64,000 nt of DNA from Acidobacteriota bacterium. Its GTDB lineage: Bacteria; Acidobacteriota; Terriglobia; Acidiferrales; UBA7541. A program made the translations under genes and the position numbers. Below, piece after piece: positions 54,045 through 62,585 of this stretch. The stretch covers positions 62,001-126,000 of the forward strand of contig JAJPIE010000044.1 in NCBI GenBank assembly GCA_021324935.1, written 5' to 3'. The stretch's first letter is position 1, and the number at the start of each line of letters is the position of its first letter. The notes under the pieces were generated by a model that was given only the letters and a program-made list of their open reading frames with translations, did no database searches and had not been told where the DNA came from.

Positions 54045-54638
54045 CTAAAGCTTGGAATTTGTGTTGCTTACTGAGGAAAGTAAGCTGAGACCGCTATGTG
54101 GGCTCGAACAAATGTTCAAGTTTGGACTCTCCCTTGCAATTTTGTACTCCCAGGACCAGGGGCCTGAAGTATTAGGTCCACCTGCACGAAACCCCCACCT
54201 TGAACCTTCGGGTCTACGAAAGCACGGTCTCGCATGGGCATTTTTGTAGGGATGGATATCGGTAGGCTGCGCGAGGAGGAAGTTGTAGCCGGTTTCGATG
54301 TCGAGAGGAAATTTTTCGTTGAAGACGACGTTGGCCTGGTCGGGGGAGAGTTTGTCGAAAGGCGTGCCTTCGGAGTCGCCGTAGCCGCGGAGATCGACGG
54401 TAACAACATTGAGACCAGCGGCGGCCATGCGGGAGGCGAGGTCGTCCCAAACCTTGCGCTGGCGATTGCATTGGTGGAGAAGAATCAGCCCTGGGCCGGG
54501 AGCTGCGGCAGAGAAGTAAGTAGCCTTGAGTTTGACACCGTCGGGAGCGGTGAGGTCGACAATGCGGGGCGCGGGCGGCTGTTTGCCATTTGCGACAAGA
54601 ACACAAAGGAAAAGCGGCAGCGCACGCAGGAGTTTCAT
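54045..54638 (-). pseudogene. Truncated secreted alpha/beta hydrolase
   Basis: A 197-codon frame. The N-terminal part is real: GGAGG 4 nt before the ATG, a signal peptide (KLLRALPLFLCVLVANG), then an alpha/beta-hydrolase start with LTAPDGVKLKATYFSAA, GLILLHQCNRQR and NVVTVDLRGYGDSEG. Homology stops near residue 128 (FLLAQPTDI). The nucleophile elbow GxSxG and the catalytic Asp and His never appear. The last 70 residues read as unrelated, more AT-rich sequence. Probably a 3' deletion or rearrangement with a boundary near 54255. Confidence 0.65.
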
Positions 54639-54929
54639 AAGACCTCCAGATGACTTTGTTTAGCTTGGACTGAAGGAAAGGTCAATGGCGAGCAAGATCT
54701 GGGGAGGACCCGGGAAAGGGTCGAGTCACCAACGCGCGCCGACCCGGGAGATTCAGCCAGACTCAAGAGCGGGCGAGAGCAATTCCAGAAAGACATTCAG
54801 GAGCGATGATCCGTGAAGGCAAGTTCTTAGCGCAGGCCCAATGTCCCCGCTGTTGCATTATTGCCGGCGGCCCGGGCAACAGCGAGAACATTACGATGGT
54901 GCAAAGCGAAGTAAACCGGCTCGGCTCGT

Positions 54930-55364
54930 TTACTTTGCCTGGATGGATTCGAGGTAATGGACGACGTTCATGACGCGCATTTGGACCATGGCGTCGTCGC
55001 GGTTGCTGACGGACGAGAAAAGCGGTCCCCAGACGGGCATATCGGCGGAGCCATGGGCACCGGCGACCCCGGCGCGCAATTCGTAGGCAATGTGATCGGC
55101 GGGGAACTTACCGCCGTTGTTTTTCGTCAGCAGGCTCAGGTCGCTTGGCGGAGTTTTCAGGGCCGAGGCGGCGGGGCCATCGCCCTTGCCGGTTTTGCCG
55201 TGGCAAGCGGCGCAATAGGACTTGTACATTTCACTGCCGGAAGCTGCCGATGTCATTTGAATAGGTTCTTTCTTCACTTCCTTTGTCTGCGCGAAACTGC
55301 CAACGGCGGCAAACGTGAGCAGCGATCCGAAAATGACGTTATTGCGAAAGCACTGCAAGTTCAT
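54930..55364 (-). CDS. Periplasmic monoheme cytochrome c
   Basis: 144 residues: a signal peptide (NNVIFGSLLTFAAVGSFAQ), one CAACH heme site in YKSYCAACHGKTGKGDGPAA, and a probable distal Met in SADMPVWGPLF. The shape is that of a class I c-type cytochrome in the c555/CccA range. It probably donates electrons to a terminal oxidase or another redox enzyme. The start is the ATG at 55364 with GGAG 7 nt upstream; the open frame to 55478 is not needed. No oxidase gene is adjacent. Confidence 0.88.
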   Translation of the reverse strand: MNLQCFRNNVIFGSLLTFAAVGSFAQTKEVKKEPIQMTSAASGSEMYKSYCAACHGKTGKGDGPAASALKTPPSDLSLLTKNNGGKFPADHIAYELRAGVAGAHGSADMPVWGPLFSSVSNRDDAMVQMRVMNVVHYLESIQAK

Positions 55365-55616
55365 GGGCGGTCTCCATGCGAAAAATAACTTTGCCCCCAT
55401 TGCCCAAATGAAACGGCGAGGGCCCTGTGGAAACGTAGGAACAGGATCGGGCTGAACCGGGAGTCCCGTCTGTGACATTTGACCCGCGCGAGCTTGCGTT
55501 TTGAGCCGGCGGCGCTTCGGTTAACCGATTGACAAGATTCCTGTTAGGCTGGAGCTTGTGGTGGACAAGAAACCTACCGTGAATGTGAGGAATTCTCCTC
55601 CGGGTGCGTGCAAGCT

Positions 55617-57743
55617 ATGAGTGAACTGGTACGAGTGGAACGTGTAAATGGGGTGGCGGTGGTGGCCGTAAACAATCCGCAAGTGAACGCGTTGAGCGCA
55701 GGCGTGCCGGAAGCGATTGGGGCGGCGATTGCGGGGGCGGAAGCAGATCCAGCGGTGCGAGCGATCGTGCTGATGGGTGCGGGGAAGACTTTCATCGCCG
55801 GAGCGGACATCAAGCAACTGGAAGACATGGCCTGGGGCCGCGGGAGCGCAGCCCCGGAACTCCACGGTTTGTTGCAAGAGATTGAAGACTGTTCAAAGCC
55901 GGTGGTGATGGCAATTCATGGAACGGCGCTGGGCGGCGGGCTGGAAGTGGCGATGGCGGGGCATTACCGCGTCGCCGCGGCGGATGCGCAGATGGGGCAG
56001 CCGGAAGTGAACCTTGGGATTATTCCCGGAGCCGAAGGGACTCAGCGGTTGCCGCGGCTGGTGGGGATCGAGAAAGCCATTGAGATGTGCGTGAGCGGGA
56101 AGCCGATGAAGGCGAAGGAAGGGCTGGCAGCCGGGTTGCTGGATGCCTTGGTTGAAGGAGATTTTAAGCAAGCGGCGGTAAATTTTGCCGAAGCAGTGGC
56201 AAAGAGGGGCGGTCCGCACCCCAAGACGCGAGGGAGAAAGGCTGAGCTGCGAACATCGGGAACGCTGGAAGAGGCGCTGGCGGCGGGACGAGCATTGGCG
56301 GCCAAGATCAAGAGGAACCAAGCGGCGCCGATGAAGGCAATTGAGGCGATTCAAGCCGCGGCGACGATGCCTTACGAGGAAGGCTGCACGCGCGAGCGGC
56401 AGCTTTTCCAGGAATCTGTGGCTTCGGAGCAATGCCGGGCCCTAATTCACATGTTTTTTGCGGAGCGTGCCGCCGGGCGGATTCCGGGCGTCAGCAAGGA
56501 CACGCCGGTTTTGGCGGTGGGGCAAGTCGGAATTATTGGCGCGGGGACAATGGGCGGAGGCATCGCCATGGCTTGCGCAAATGCCGGAATCTCCGTGCTG
56601 CTGAAGGATACCGAGCGGAAGGCTGTGGACGCCGGGATGGCGACGATCCGGAAAAATTATGAGGTGTCCGTACAGCGAGGGAGGTTCACGCCGGAAGCGG
56701 TGGCCGAACGAATCGGAAGGATTCACCCGCAAACAGACTACGCAGGATTTGAGTCGGTGGACCTGGTGATCGAGGCGGTTTTTGAGAACCTGGAGTTGAA
56801 GAAGAAGGTTTTTCAGGAAATGGTGAAGATGGCAAAGCCCGGAGCGGTGTTGGCATCGAACACCTCGACTCTGAGCATTGATGAGATTGCGAGCGTGACG
56901 CCGCGCCCGGAGAGCGTCATCGGGATGCATTTTTTCAGCCCCGCGAATGTGATGCGTCTGCTGGAGATTGTTAAGGGCAAGGGGACATCGGCGGCGACGG
57001 TGGCAACGGCGCTAGGAGTGGCGAAGAAGATCGGGAAAGTGGGAGTAGTGGTGGGGAACTGCGAAGGATTCGTCGGGAACCGGATGATGTTTCCATACAT
57101 GTATGAAGCGCAGTTCATGGTGGAGGAGGGCGCTACGCCGGAGCAGGTGGACCGCGCGCTGACACGTTTTGGATGGGCGATGGGGATCTTTGAAGTGGAT
57201 GACATGGCGGGCTTGGACGTGGCGTGGAGAATCCGAAAAGAGCTGGGACATTTCACGGAGCCAGGGGCGAGAAGGCCGCTGGTGGCGGACCAGCTCTGCG
57301 AAATGGGGAGGTACGGACAGAAGACCGGAAGAGGATGGTACGTGTACGGGGAAGATCGCAAGCCGAAACCGGACCCGGAGGTGCTCGATCTGATCCGCAA
57401 GGCGGCGAAGGAAGCGGACATTGCGCAAAAGGAATTTCGAGAGGAAGACATTGTGGAGCGCGCGCTGTACGGATTGATTAACGAAGGCGCGAAGATTCTG
57501 GAGGAAGGCTGCGCGCTGCGGGCTTCAGACATAGATGTTGTTTATCTGAACGGGTACGGATTCCCGGCGTGGCGCGGAGGCCCGATGTTTTATGCGGATA
57601 CCGTTGGGCTGCCGAGCGTGTATGAGCGGATCCGCCAGTTTGAGAAGGATCTCGGGCAGCGGTGGAAGCCAGCGAACCTGCTGAGGAAGTTGGCCGAAGA
57701 GAGGAAATCGTTCCGCGAATATGACGCCGAGCGCGAGGGTTGA
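55617..57743 (+). CDS. Bifunctional enoyl-CoA hydratase / 3-hydroxyacyl-CoA dehydrogenase
   Basis: A 708-residue beta-oxidation enzyme (FadJ/peroxisomal multifunctional type). Residues about 1-190 are the crotonase domain, with oxyanion-hole motifs AGADIKQLEDM and GTALGGGLEVAMAGHYRVA and the catalytic Glu region QMGQPEVNLGIIPGAEG. Residues about 300-580 are the NAD-binding dehydrogenase (VGIIGAGTMGGGIAMACANA, SVIGMHFFSPANVM) and its C-terminal domains (YVNG-equivalent YLNGYGFPAWRGGPM). It hydrates enoyl-CoA and oxidises the product. The ATG at 55617 is chosen; a GTG three codons upstream is possible. No thiolase is nearby. The stop overlaps the possible queG start. Confidence 0.94.
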   Translation: MSELVRVERVNGVAVVAVNNPQVNALSAGVPEAIGAAIAGAEADPAVRAIVLMGAGKTFIAGADIKQLEDMAWGRGSAAPELHGLLQEIEDCSKPVVMAIHGTALGGGLEVAMAGHYRVAAADAQMGQPEVNLGIIPGAEGTQRLPRLVGIEKAIEMCVSGKPMKAKEGLAAGLLDALVEGDFKQAAVNFAEAVAKRGGPHPKTRGRKAELRTSGTLEEALAAGRALAAKIKRNQAAPMKAIEAIQAAATMPYEEGCTRERQLFQESVASEQCRALIHMFFAERAAGRIPGVSKDTPVLAVGQVGIIGAGTMGGGIAMACANAGISVLLKDTERKAVDAGMATIRKNYEVSVQRGRFTPEAVAERIGRIHPQTDYAGFESVDLVIEAVFENLELKKKVFQEMVKMAKPGAVLASNTSTLSIDEIASVTPRPESVIGMHFFSPANVMRLLEIVKGKGTSAATVATALGVAKKIGKVGVVVGNCEGFVGNRMMFPYMYEAQFMVEEGATPEQVDRALTRFGWAMGIFEVDDMAGLDVAWRIRKELGHFTEPGARRPLVADQLCEMGRYGQKTGRGWYVYGEDRKPKPDPEVLDLIRKAAKEADIAQKEFREEDIVERALYGLINEGAKILEEGCALRASDIDVVYLNGYGFPAWRGGPMFYADTVGLPSVYERIRQFEKDLGQRWKPANLLRKLAEERKSFREYDAEREG

Positions 57744-57757
57744 GTGGGGGGAATGAA

Positions 57758-58864
57758 GTGAGCCGAGAGGCGTACACCGCAGCGGACACGGCGTGGATTG
57801 TGGAGCGCGCGAAAGAACTTGGATTTGCACTGTGCGGCGTGGCGGCTTTTAAAAAATATCCCGAACATGAAGGTTTCCGCGAGTGGCTTGCGAGAGCATA
57901 CGCCGGAGAGATGGCGTATCTGAGCGCCACGCGACGGCGCGAGCCGGAGCAGTTGCTGCCCGAAGCGCGAAGCGTGGTTGTGTGCGCTCTGAACTACACC
58001 ACTACCCATCCATATTCGGGTGAATCGTTACATGGACAAGGAGGCGCGCCGCGGGGGTGGATTTCGCGTTATGCGTGGGGGAAGGATTATCACGAAGTGA
58101 TGTGGAAGCGGCTCAACGAGTTGGCCAGCCGGATCGGTGAAATGTCCGGGGAGACCCACACTTCGCGAGCCTATGCGGACACAGGTCCGATCGCGGAGCG
58201 GATATTTGCGAAACACGCGGGATTAGGCTGGCTGGGTAAGAACACGCTGCTATTGAATGAGAGTCTGGGGTCGTGGTTTTTCCTCGGCGCGATCGTAACG
58301 ACGCTGGAACTGGTTCCTTCGCTCGGACCGGCGGAGATGGCAGCGGCGGATTTGTGTGGAAATTGCCGGCAGTGCCTCGATGCGTGTCCAACCGAGGCTC
58401 TGGTTGAGCCATATGTGCTGGATGCCCGACGATGCATTTCGTATCTGACGATTGAACTGAAAGGCAGCATTCCTGAGGAATTTCGGGAGGCGATGGGCCG
58501 GCATGTGTATGGGTGCGACATCTGTCAGGAGGTTTGTCCGTATAACCGTGCGGCACCCCTGACCGAAGTAAAGGAATTCGAGCCACAGTCTTGGAGGAAT
58601 GGAAAGAGTTTATTGCAGCCGGAATTGGAATGGCTGGCGGGAATGACGGAGGGAGAATTTCGGGAGATGTTTCGGGGTAGCGCGATCAAACGAGCGAAGT
58701 GGCGCGGATTGGTGAGGAATGCGTGTGTGGCATTGGGGAATGCAAAGGTGGAGAAAGGGACACGGGATTATCTGAGGATCGTGGAATTGTTGGGAAGATT
58801 GGGAAATTCGCCAGACACGGTGATAGCGGAATCTGCCCGATGGTCATTGTCGCGCATCCAATAA
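57758..58864 (+). CDS. queG: Epoxyqueuosine reductase
   Basis: About 368 residues. It reduces epoxyqueuosine to queuosine in tRNA (last step), using cobalamin and two [4Fe-4S] clusters. Cluster motifs are CGNCRQCLDACP and CDICQEVCPYN. The N-terminal domain carries WISRYAWGKDYHEVM and YADTGPIAERIFAKHAGLGW, and a HEAT-like C-terminus (RNACVALGNAKVEKG). The GTG at 57758 is preceded by GGGGGAAT; a TTG at 57740, overlapping the upstream stop as TTGA, is the alternative. It is coupled to the beta-oxidation gene with no functional link apparent. Confidence 0.95.
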   Translation: MSREAYTAADTAWIVERAKELGFALCGVAAFKKYPEHEGFREWLARAYAGEMAYLSATRRREPEQLLPEARSVVVCALNYTTTHPYSGESLHGQGGAPRGWISRYAWGKDYHEVMWKRLNELASRIGEMSGETHTSRAYADTGPIAERIFAKHAGLGWLGKNTLLLNESLGSWFFLGAIVTTLELVPSLGPAEMAAADLCGNCRQCLDACPTEALVEPYVLDARRCISYLTIELKGSIPEEFREAMGRHVYGCDICQEVCPYNRAAPLTEVKEFEPQSWRNGKSLLQPELEWLAGMTEGEFREMFRGSAIKRAKWRGLVRNACVALGNAKVEKGTRDYLRIVELLGRLGNSPDTVIAESARWSLSRIQ

Positions 58865-58942
58865 GTTATCTCTTGTTTTGTGCCGGGCCCGGAGGGATGC
58901 CGCGCGAGTTGGAAGTCGCGGTGGGTGAAAGAGCCCGCGCGG

Positions 58943-58972
58943 TTGAGCGGGAGTCGGCTGGGGCGATATAAT
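58943..58972 (+). promoter_or_regulatory. Sigma70-like promoter for superoxide dismutase
   Basis: TTGAGC (58943-58948), an 18-nt spacer, consensus TATAAT (58967-58972). The predicted leader is about 170 nt. Confidence 0.65.
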
Positions 58973-59150
58973 TCGCGCGCAAGCCTTCGCGCCCACCTTC
59001 GCGGAGGAGTTTGTAGATCGCCGCAATTTTCTGTTAGGCGGTGGAATCATAGGCGCCGGCTTGCCGGGAGCGGGAAGTGCGGCTCCCAACCTGCTTGGCG
59101 TGGAACTCAGGTCGGATTTAGATTCAAATCTCAATATGGAGGAAAAACCC

Positions 59151-59762
59151 GTGGCATTCACAGTGCCCCCTTTGCCGTACCCAAATGACGCCCTGGAACC
59201 CTACATCGACGCCCGAACGATGGAAATCCATCACGACAAGCATCACGGTGCCTACGTCACCAACCTGAACAAGGCCCTGGAAGGGCATGCCGACCTGCAA
59301 GCGAAATCGATCGACGACATATTGAAGAATCTGGACGCGATTCCGGAAAACATCCGCATGGCCGTGCGGAACAACGGTGGCGGGCACTGGAACCACACGC
59401 TGTTTTGGCAATTGATGAAAAAGGGCGGAGGCGGAGAGCCGAAGGGTGACCTGGCGGCGGCAATCAGCGCGAGTTTTGGCTCGTTCGCGGGATTCAAGGA
59501 GAAGTTCAAGGCCGCCGGTTTGGGACGGTTCGGCTCTGGTTGGGCGTGGCTGATCGTAAAAGACGGAAAGCTGGCGATCGACTCGACCCCGAATCAGGAC
59601 ACGCCGTATTTTCTCGGCGGCAAAGCGGTGCTGGGCATCGATGTTTGGGAGCATGCCTACTACCTGAAGTACCAGAATGTGCGCGGCGACTACATCGACG
59701 CTTGGTGGAATGTGGTGAATTGGGACAAGGCGGCGGAGTTGTACGCCGGGGCGAAGAAGTAG
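59151..59762 (+). CDS. Superoxide dismutase, Fe/Mn family
   Basis: A 203-residue enzyme that converts superoxide to peroxide and oxygen. Metal ligands are visible: His27 in [12 protein letters not shown], the second His in [13 protein letters not shown], and Asp and His in [20 protein letters not shown] and the Gln in NQDTP are the pattern usual for Mn-type enzymes, though metal use cannot be settled by sequence. The start is the GTG at 59151, with GGAGGA 7 nt upstream and normal family length; the frame is open to 59061. There is no signal peptide, so it is cytoplasmic. It has its own promoter and a strong terminator. Confidence 0.95.
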   Translation: MAFTVPPLPYPNDALEPYIDARTMEIHHDKHHGAYVTNLNKALEGHADLQAKSIDDILKNLDAIPENIRMAVRNNGGGHWNHTLFWQLMKKGGGGEPKGDLAAAISASFGSFAGFKEKFKAAGLGRFGSGWAWLIVKDGKLAIDSTPNQDTPYFLGGKAVLGIDVWEHAYYLKYQNVRGDYIDAWWNVVNWDKAAELYAGAKK

Positions 59763-59849
59763 GAAGGAATCAAGTAAAGAAGTAAGGGAAGGAATGAAGA
59801 GCCGGGCAAGTCCGGTTCTTCAGAGCAGGGCAGAGGAATAGTGAAAGAG

Positions 59850-59886
59850 AAAGGCCCGCTCCGGGATCAGCGGAGCGGGCCTTTTT
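59850..59886 (+). terminator. Rho-independent terminator after superoxide dismutase
   Basis: A perfect 14-bp stem (AAAGGCCCGCTCCG with its complement) around a 7-nt loop (59864-59870), the right arm running into a run of T (59882-59886). It lies 88 bp after the SOD stop. Confidence 0.9.
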
Positions 59887-59904
59887 GATTTTGAAGCATT
59901 GTAA

Positions 59905-60525
59905 TTAAGCCATCAATCGATGACGAGCGAGGGGGAGCACCTTCCCGGAATGGATCGGGCGGCGATAGCTCTCGCGGCGCTGCTGAAAGGGAGCGACCTG
60001 AGGAACCGGCTCGCCGAGGGCGGCAGGAATGGAATTAAGAGTTTGGCGCGAAGCTTCGCGCATGAGTTCCAAACGTCCACGTACTTTGAATTTTTGAAGG
60101 AGAGAAGAGACGTGGAATTTGACGGTGCGTTCGGAGAGGTTGAGTTCGTTGGCAATTTCCTTGTTGGCCAGGCTGCGAAGGATTCCGTCGAGAACTTCTT
60201 CTTCACGGCGGGTGAGGCGCACCGCGCTTTTGGCGCTGTGGCCGGCTTCGAGCAACCTCTGAGCCTTGTCGGTCAATTCGCCCAGACTGTCCGGCGACGC
60301 AGGAACCATCACCAGATAGTCTTTGGGGCTCTGACCGCGGACCATGCAATGCATGGCCAGCAGCCCGGCAGCGTGATCGACAGGAAGTTCACCAGTAGGG
60401 CCGGCCTCCACGTGGAAATGAGCCGTACCAGTGCTTTTCTCATAAAACAGGTAAACGCGGGATTGGGGTGAGACTTTGGGCTGGGTGAGCGGATGCGGCG
60501 GTACTGATCTGCGGATCAACTTCAC
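59905..60525 (-). CDS. LuxR-type DNA-binding regulator
   Basis: About 206 residues. The C-terminal GerE/LuxR helix-turn-helix is clear: LTRREEEVLDGILRSLANKE and IANELNLSERTVKFHVSSLL. The N-terminal 120 residues are not a standard receiver or autoinducer domain; they contain RVYLFYEKSTGTAHFHVEAG and a Leu-rich stretch, and the signal is unknown. The start is the GTG at 60525, because GGAGGAG (60537-60531) precedes it; the frame is open to 60567. It converges on the SOD terminator. Confidence 0.85.
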   Translation of the reverse strand: MKLIRRSVPPHPLTQPKVSPQSRVYLFYEKSTGTAHFHVEAGPTGELPVDHAAGLLAMHCMVRGQSPKDYLVMVPASPDSLGELTDKAQRLLEAGHSAKSAVRLTRREEEVLDGILRSLANKEIANELNLSERTVKFHVSSLLQKFKVRGRLELMREASRQTLNSIPAALGEPVPQVAPFQQRRESYRRPIHSGKVLPLARHRLMA

Positions 60526-60902
60526 GTGCACTCCTCCCATGGTGCCTCGTGGTGGGACCGAAGCCACTCAGATGGAATTTGACCTTCGAATACCTCCGGT
60601 GGAGGTCGGCCGGAATGACCGAGCAAGCGGAGGGGAAGGAGAGATGCACCGATACTCTTTACGCCAAAGGAAATAAAGCCCCTCAGACACTCCTTGGGTA
60701 AAGTAAAGGATCCCCATCCAAGACTTGCGAAAGTTACACCTGACCGAAGCAGGGAACTGCAGCCAGATTGCCGGACTGTCACTTTTTACAGGGGTTGACT
60801 TCTCAATGAGTTAGAGCGTGACCAGGGTGCGATTGCCGAGGAAAGGGGGGTAGAAATTGCGCGGCACTCGAAGTTTTTTCCAATCTTGAAGTTTTCCACA
60901 GC
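60526..60902. other. LuxR-gene leader, gene-free
   Basis: No coding frame is supported. The perfect palindrome ACCTCC-GGT-GGAGGT (60592-60606) lies 67 nt before the regulator start, and could be an operator or an RNA hairpin. Nothing else was recognised. Confidence 0.45.
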
Positions 60903-62138
60903 CTATGGAGTAACGATGCGGGTCTGATCCGGGGAGACGAGTTCGTATTGAATGCCACGCCAGCGAACTGTACGGCCAATGAGCGAGGAGACAAAATTGA
61001 CGAAGTACAAAAATGGAACACATAGCGTGATCACGATATAGATCCACGATTGGCCCATGATCTGGCTGCGGGCCACCGGCAGAGCCTCCGTAGCTCCAAT
61101 CACTCGCAAAGCGCCGCGGATTGCAGCGAGAAGAAGCGGGAGGAGCCAGAGAGTAACGATTTGAGAGGCCGGACGAGATTCGGCGAGAAGATTTAAGGTG
61201 ACGACAAAGCCGAAAAGAATCGTGAAGCAATAGAGGAAGTGAGTGGCAAAGGCGATGGCCCACATCTGCGGGCGGTAGACACGCGTAATTTTGATTTGGC
61301 GATTAGTGAACTCGAGCAGATCGGCGAAACTGGTTTGCACGTAAGAAAGTGTGAGGCACTCGGGGAGGAAGACAATCTGGCGGCCGGAGCGCTCGATTGC
61401 AGCGGTCAGAGAGTAATCGTCGCTAAAGGCGTTTTGCCAAACTTCGAGCATACCGAGCTGCTCAAAAACGGAACGCCGAATGGCGGTGCCGCCGCCCCAA
61501 CAGAAATTTTTGGCATGACCACCGAGCATGGTGACGACGGAGGCGTTCCATGCAGCTAGGAGGGCGGTGGGGAGACCATTGTTGTTGGGGATGAACCAGC
61601 GCATGGTGGTGGTGGCGCCGATGCGGGAATCCGCTAGAGGGGCAACCATATGGTGCAGCCACGCCTTGCCGGGGCGGCCGTCGGAATCGACGAAAACCAG
61701 AACTTCATACTCGGCAGGAAGCTGTTCAATGCAGACGCGGAGGTTGTTGACTTTTTCACTCGAACCGGAGGGCTTCCCGGCGATGACGATGTGCGCTTTC
61801 ACCCGGGAACTGGAGGCAACGCGCTTGACGGTGCTATAAGCGGGATCCTGATCGGAAGCGAGGATGAAAAAGACCTCGTAATTCTGATGATTGAATTCGC
61901 AGAGCGAAACGAGATTACGCTCGAGACCAGGCTCCATGCCGCGGCAGGGACAAAGGACCGCGGTGCGGGGAGCGTAAAAGCCGGGATCGGTCTGCAAGCG
62001 GCGACGCACGTAGAGAAGCCACTGGATCCCCTGCCAAAGCAGGAAGAGACCCGAGGCGATCTGCAAAACCGCCAGGAATGAGAAAAGAGTCTCCACGCAA
62101 ATTGAGCATAACAAAGGGAAACTTACCGGGGAGAACAT
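60903..62138 (-). CDS. Membrane glycosyltransferase, GT21/GT2 (ceramide glucosyltransferase-like)
   Basis: 411 residues: an N-terminal helix (LFSFLAVLQIASGLFLLW), a GT-A catalytic domain with AVLCPCRGMEPGLERNLVSL, the metal-binding VFVDSDGRPG, the acid in FSDDYSLTAAIERSG and the substrate motif TNRQIKITRVY (the (Q/R)xxRW position), then four to five C-terminal helices. Related enzymes add a sugar to ceramide or hopanoid lipids (HpnI) at the membrane; the lipid acceptor here is unknown. The start is ATG without a clear ribosome-binding site; a GTG 14 codons in is possible. Confidence 0.88.
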   Translation of the reverse strand: MFSPVSFPLLCSICVETLFSFLAVLQIASGLFLLWQGIQWLLYVRRRLQTDPGFYAPRTAVLCPCRGMEPGLERNLVSLCEFNHQNYEVFFILASDQDPAYSTVKRVASSSRVKAHIVIAGKPSGSSEKVNNLRVCIEQLPAEYEVLVFVDSDGRPGKAWLHHMVAPLADSRIGATTTMRWFIPNNNGLPTALLAAWNASVVTMLGGHAKNFCWGGGTAIRRSVFEQLGMLEVWQNAFSDDYSLTAAIERSGRQIVFLPECLTLSYVQTSFADLLEFTNRQIKITRVYRPQMWAIAFATHFLYCFTILFGFVVTLNLLAESRPASQIVTLWLLPLLLAAIRGALRVIGATEALPVARSQIMGQSWIYIVITLCVPFLYFVNFVSSLIGRTVRWRGIQYELVSPDQTRIVTP

Positions 62139-62214
62139 TGAACGGGGTTAGAATCGGACCGGTAAACACCCTAAGCTGAAGGAGGGACAGATAACAGGTC
62201 GTGTGGATAGCTCG

Positions 62215-62535
62215 ATGGTGACGACGGCGAACGAACTGCCGGGATACCGGGTGGTAAGGAATTTCGGGATCGTGCGGGGAATTACGGTGAGGTCGCGGAG
62301 CGTGCTGGGGAACCTGGCCGCGGGGATACAGACGATTGTGGGCGGAAATATCTCGGTTCTGACGGAGCTTTGCGAGAAGGCACGCGAGGAGGCGTACGAA
62401 ATCCTGTTGCAGCACGCGGCGCAGCACGGCGCGAACGCCATTTTGTGCATGCGCTACGACGCGAACGAGGTGATGCAGGGCGTGACGGAAGTGCTGGCGT
62501 ATGGGACGGCGGTGCAGGTGGAACGCGTGGGTTAG
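62215..62535 (+). CDS. YbjQ/UPF0145 family protein
   Basis: About 106 residues, the whole length of the family. Signature segments are ELPGYRVVRNFGIVRGITVR, IQTIVGGNISVLTELCEKAR and HGANAILCMRYDANEV. YbjQ forms pentamers; a heavy-metal role has been proposed but is not shown. ATG 62215 is chosen by comparison with the family; a GTG at 62203 is in frame. It diverges from the glycosyltransferase gene. Confidence 0.9.
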   Translation: MVTTANELPGYRVVRNFGIVRGITVRSRSVLGNLAAGIQTIVGGNISVLTELCEKAREEAYEILLQHAAQHGANAILCMRYDANEVMQGVTEVLAYGTAVQVERVG

Positions 62536-62585
62536 AGAGAATCGGAATTCAGCGCCGGGCGGAGGAATGATAAGATTCCGGCTCC

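Noticed and set aside
55529..55560. TTGACA upstream of the beta-oxidation gene as a promoter
   Set aside because: A consensus -35 is present but no acceptable -10 box lies at 16-18 nt.
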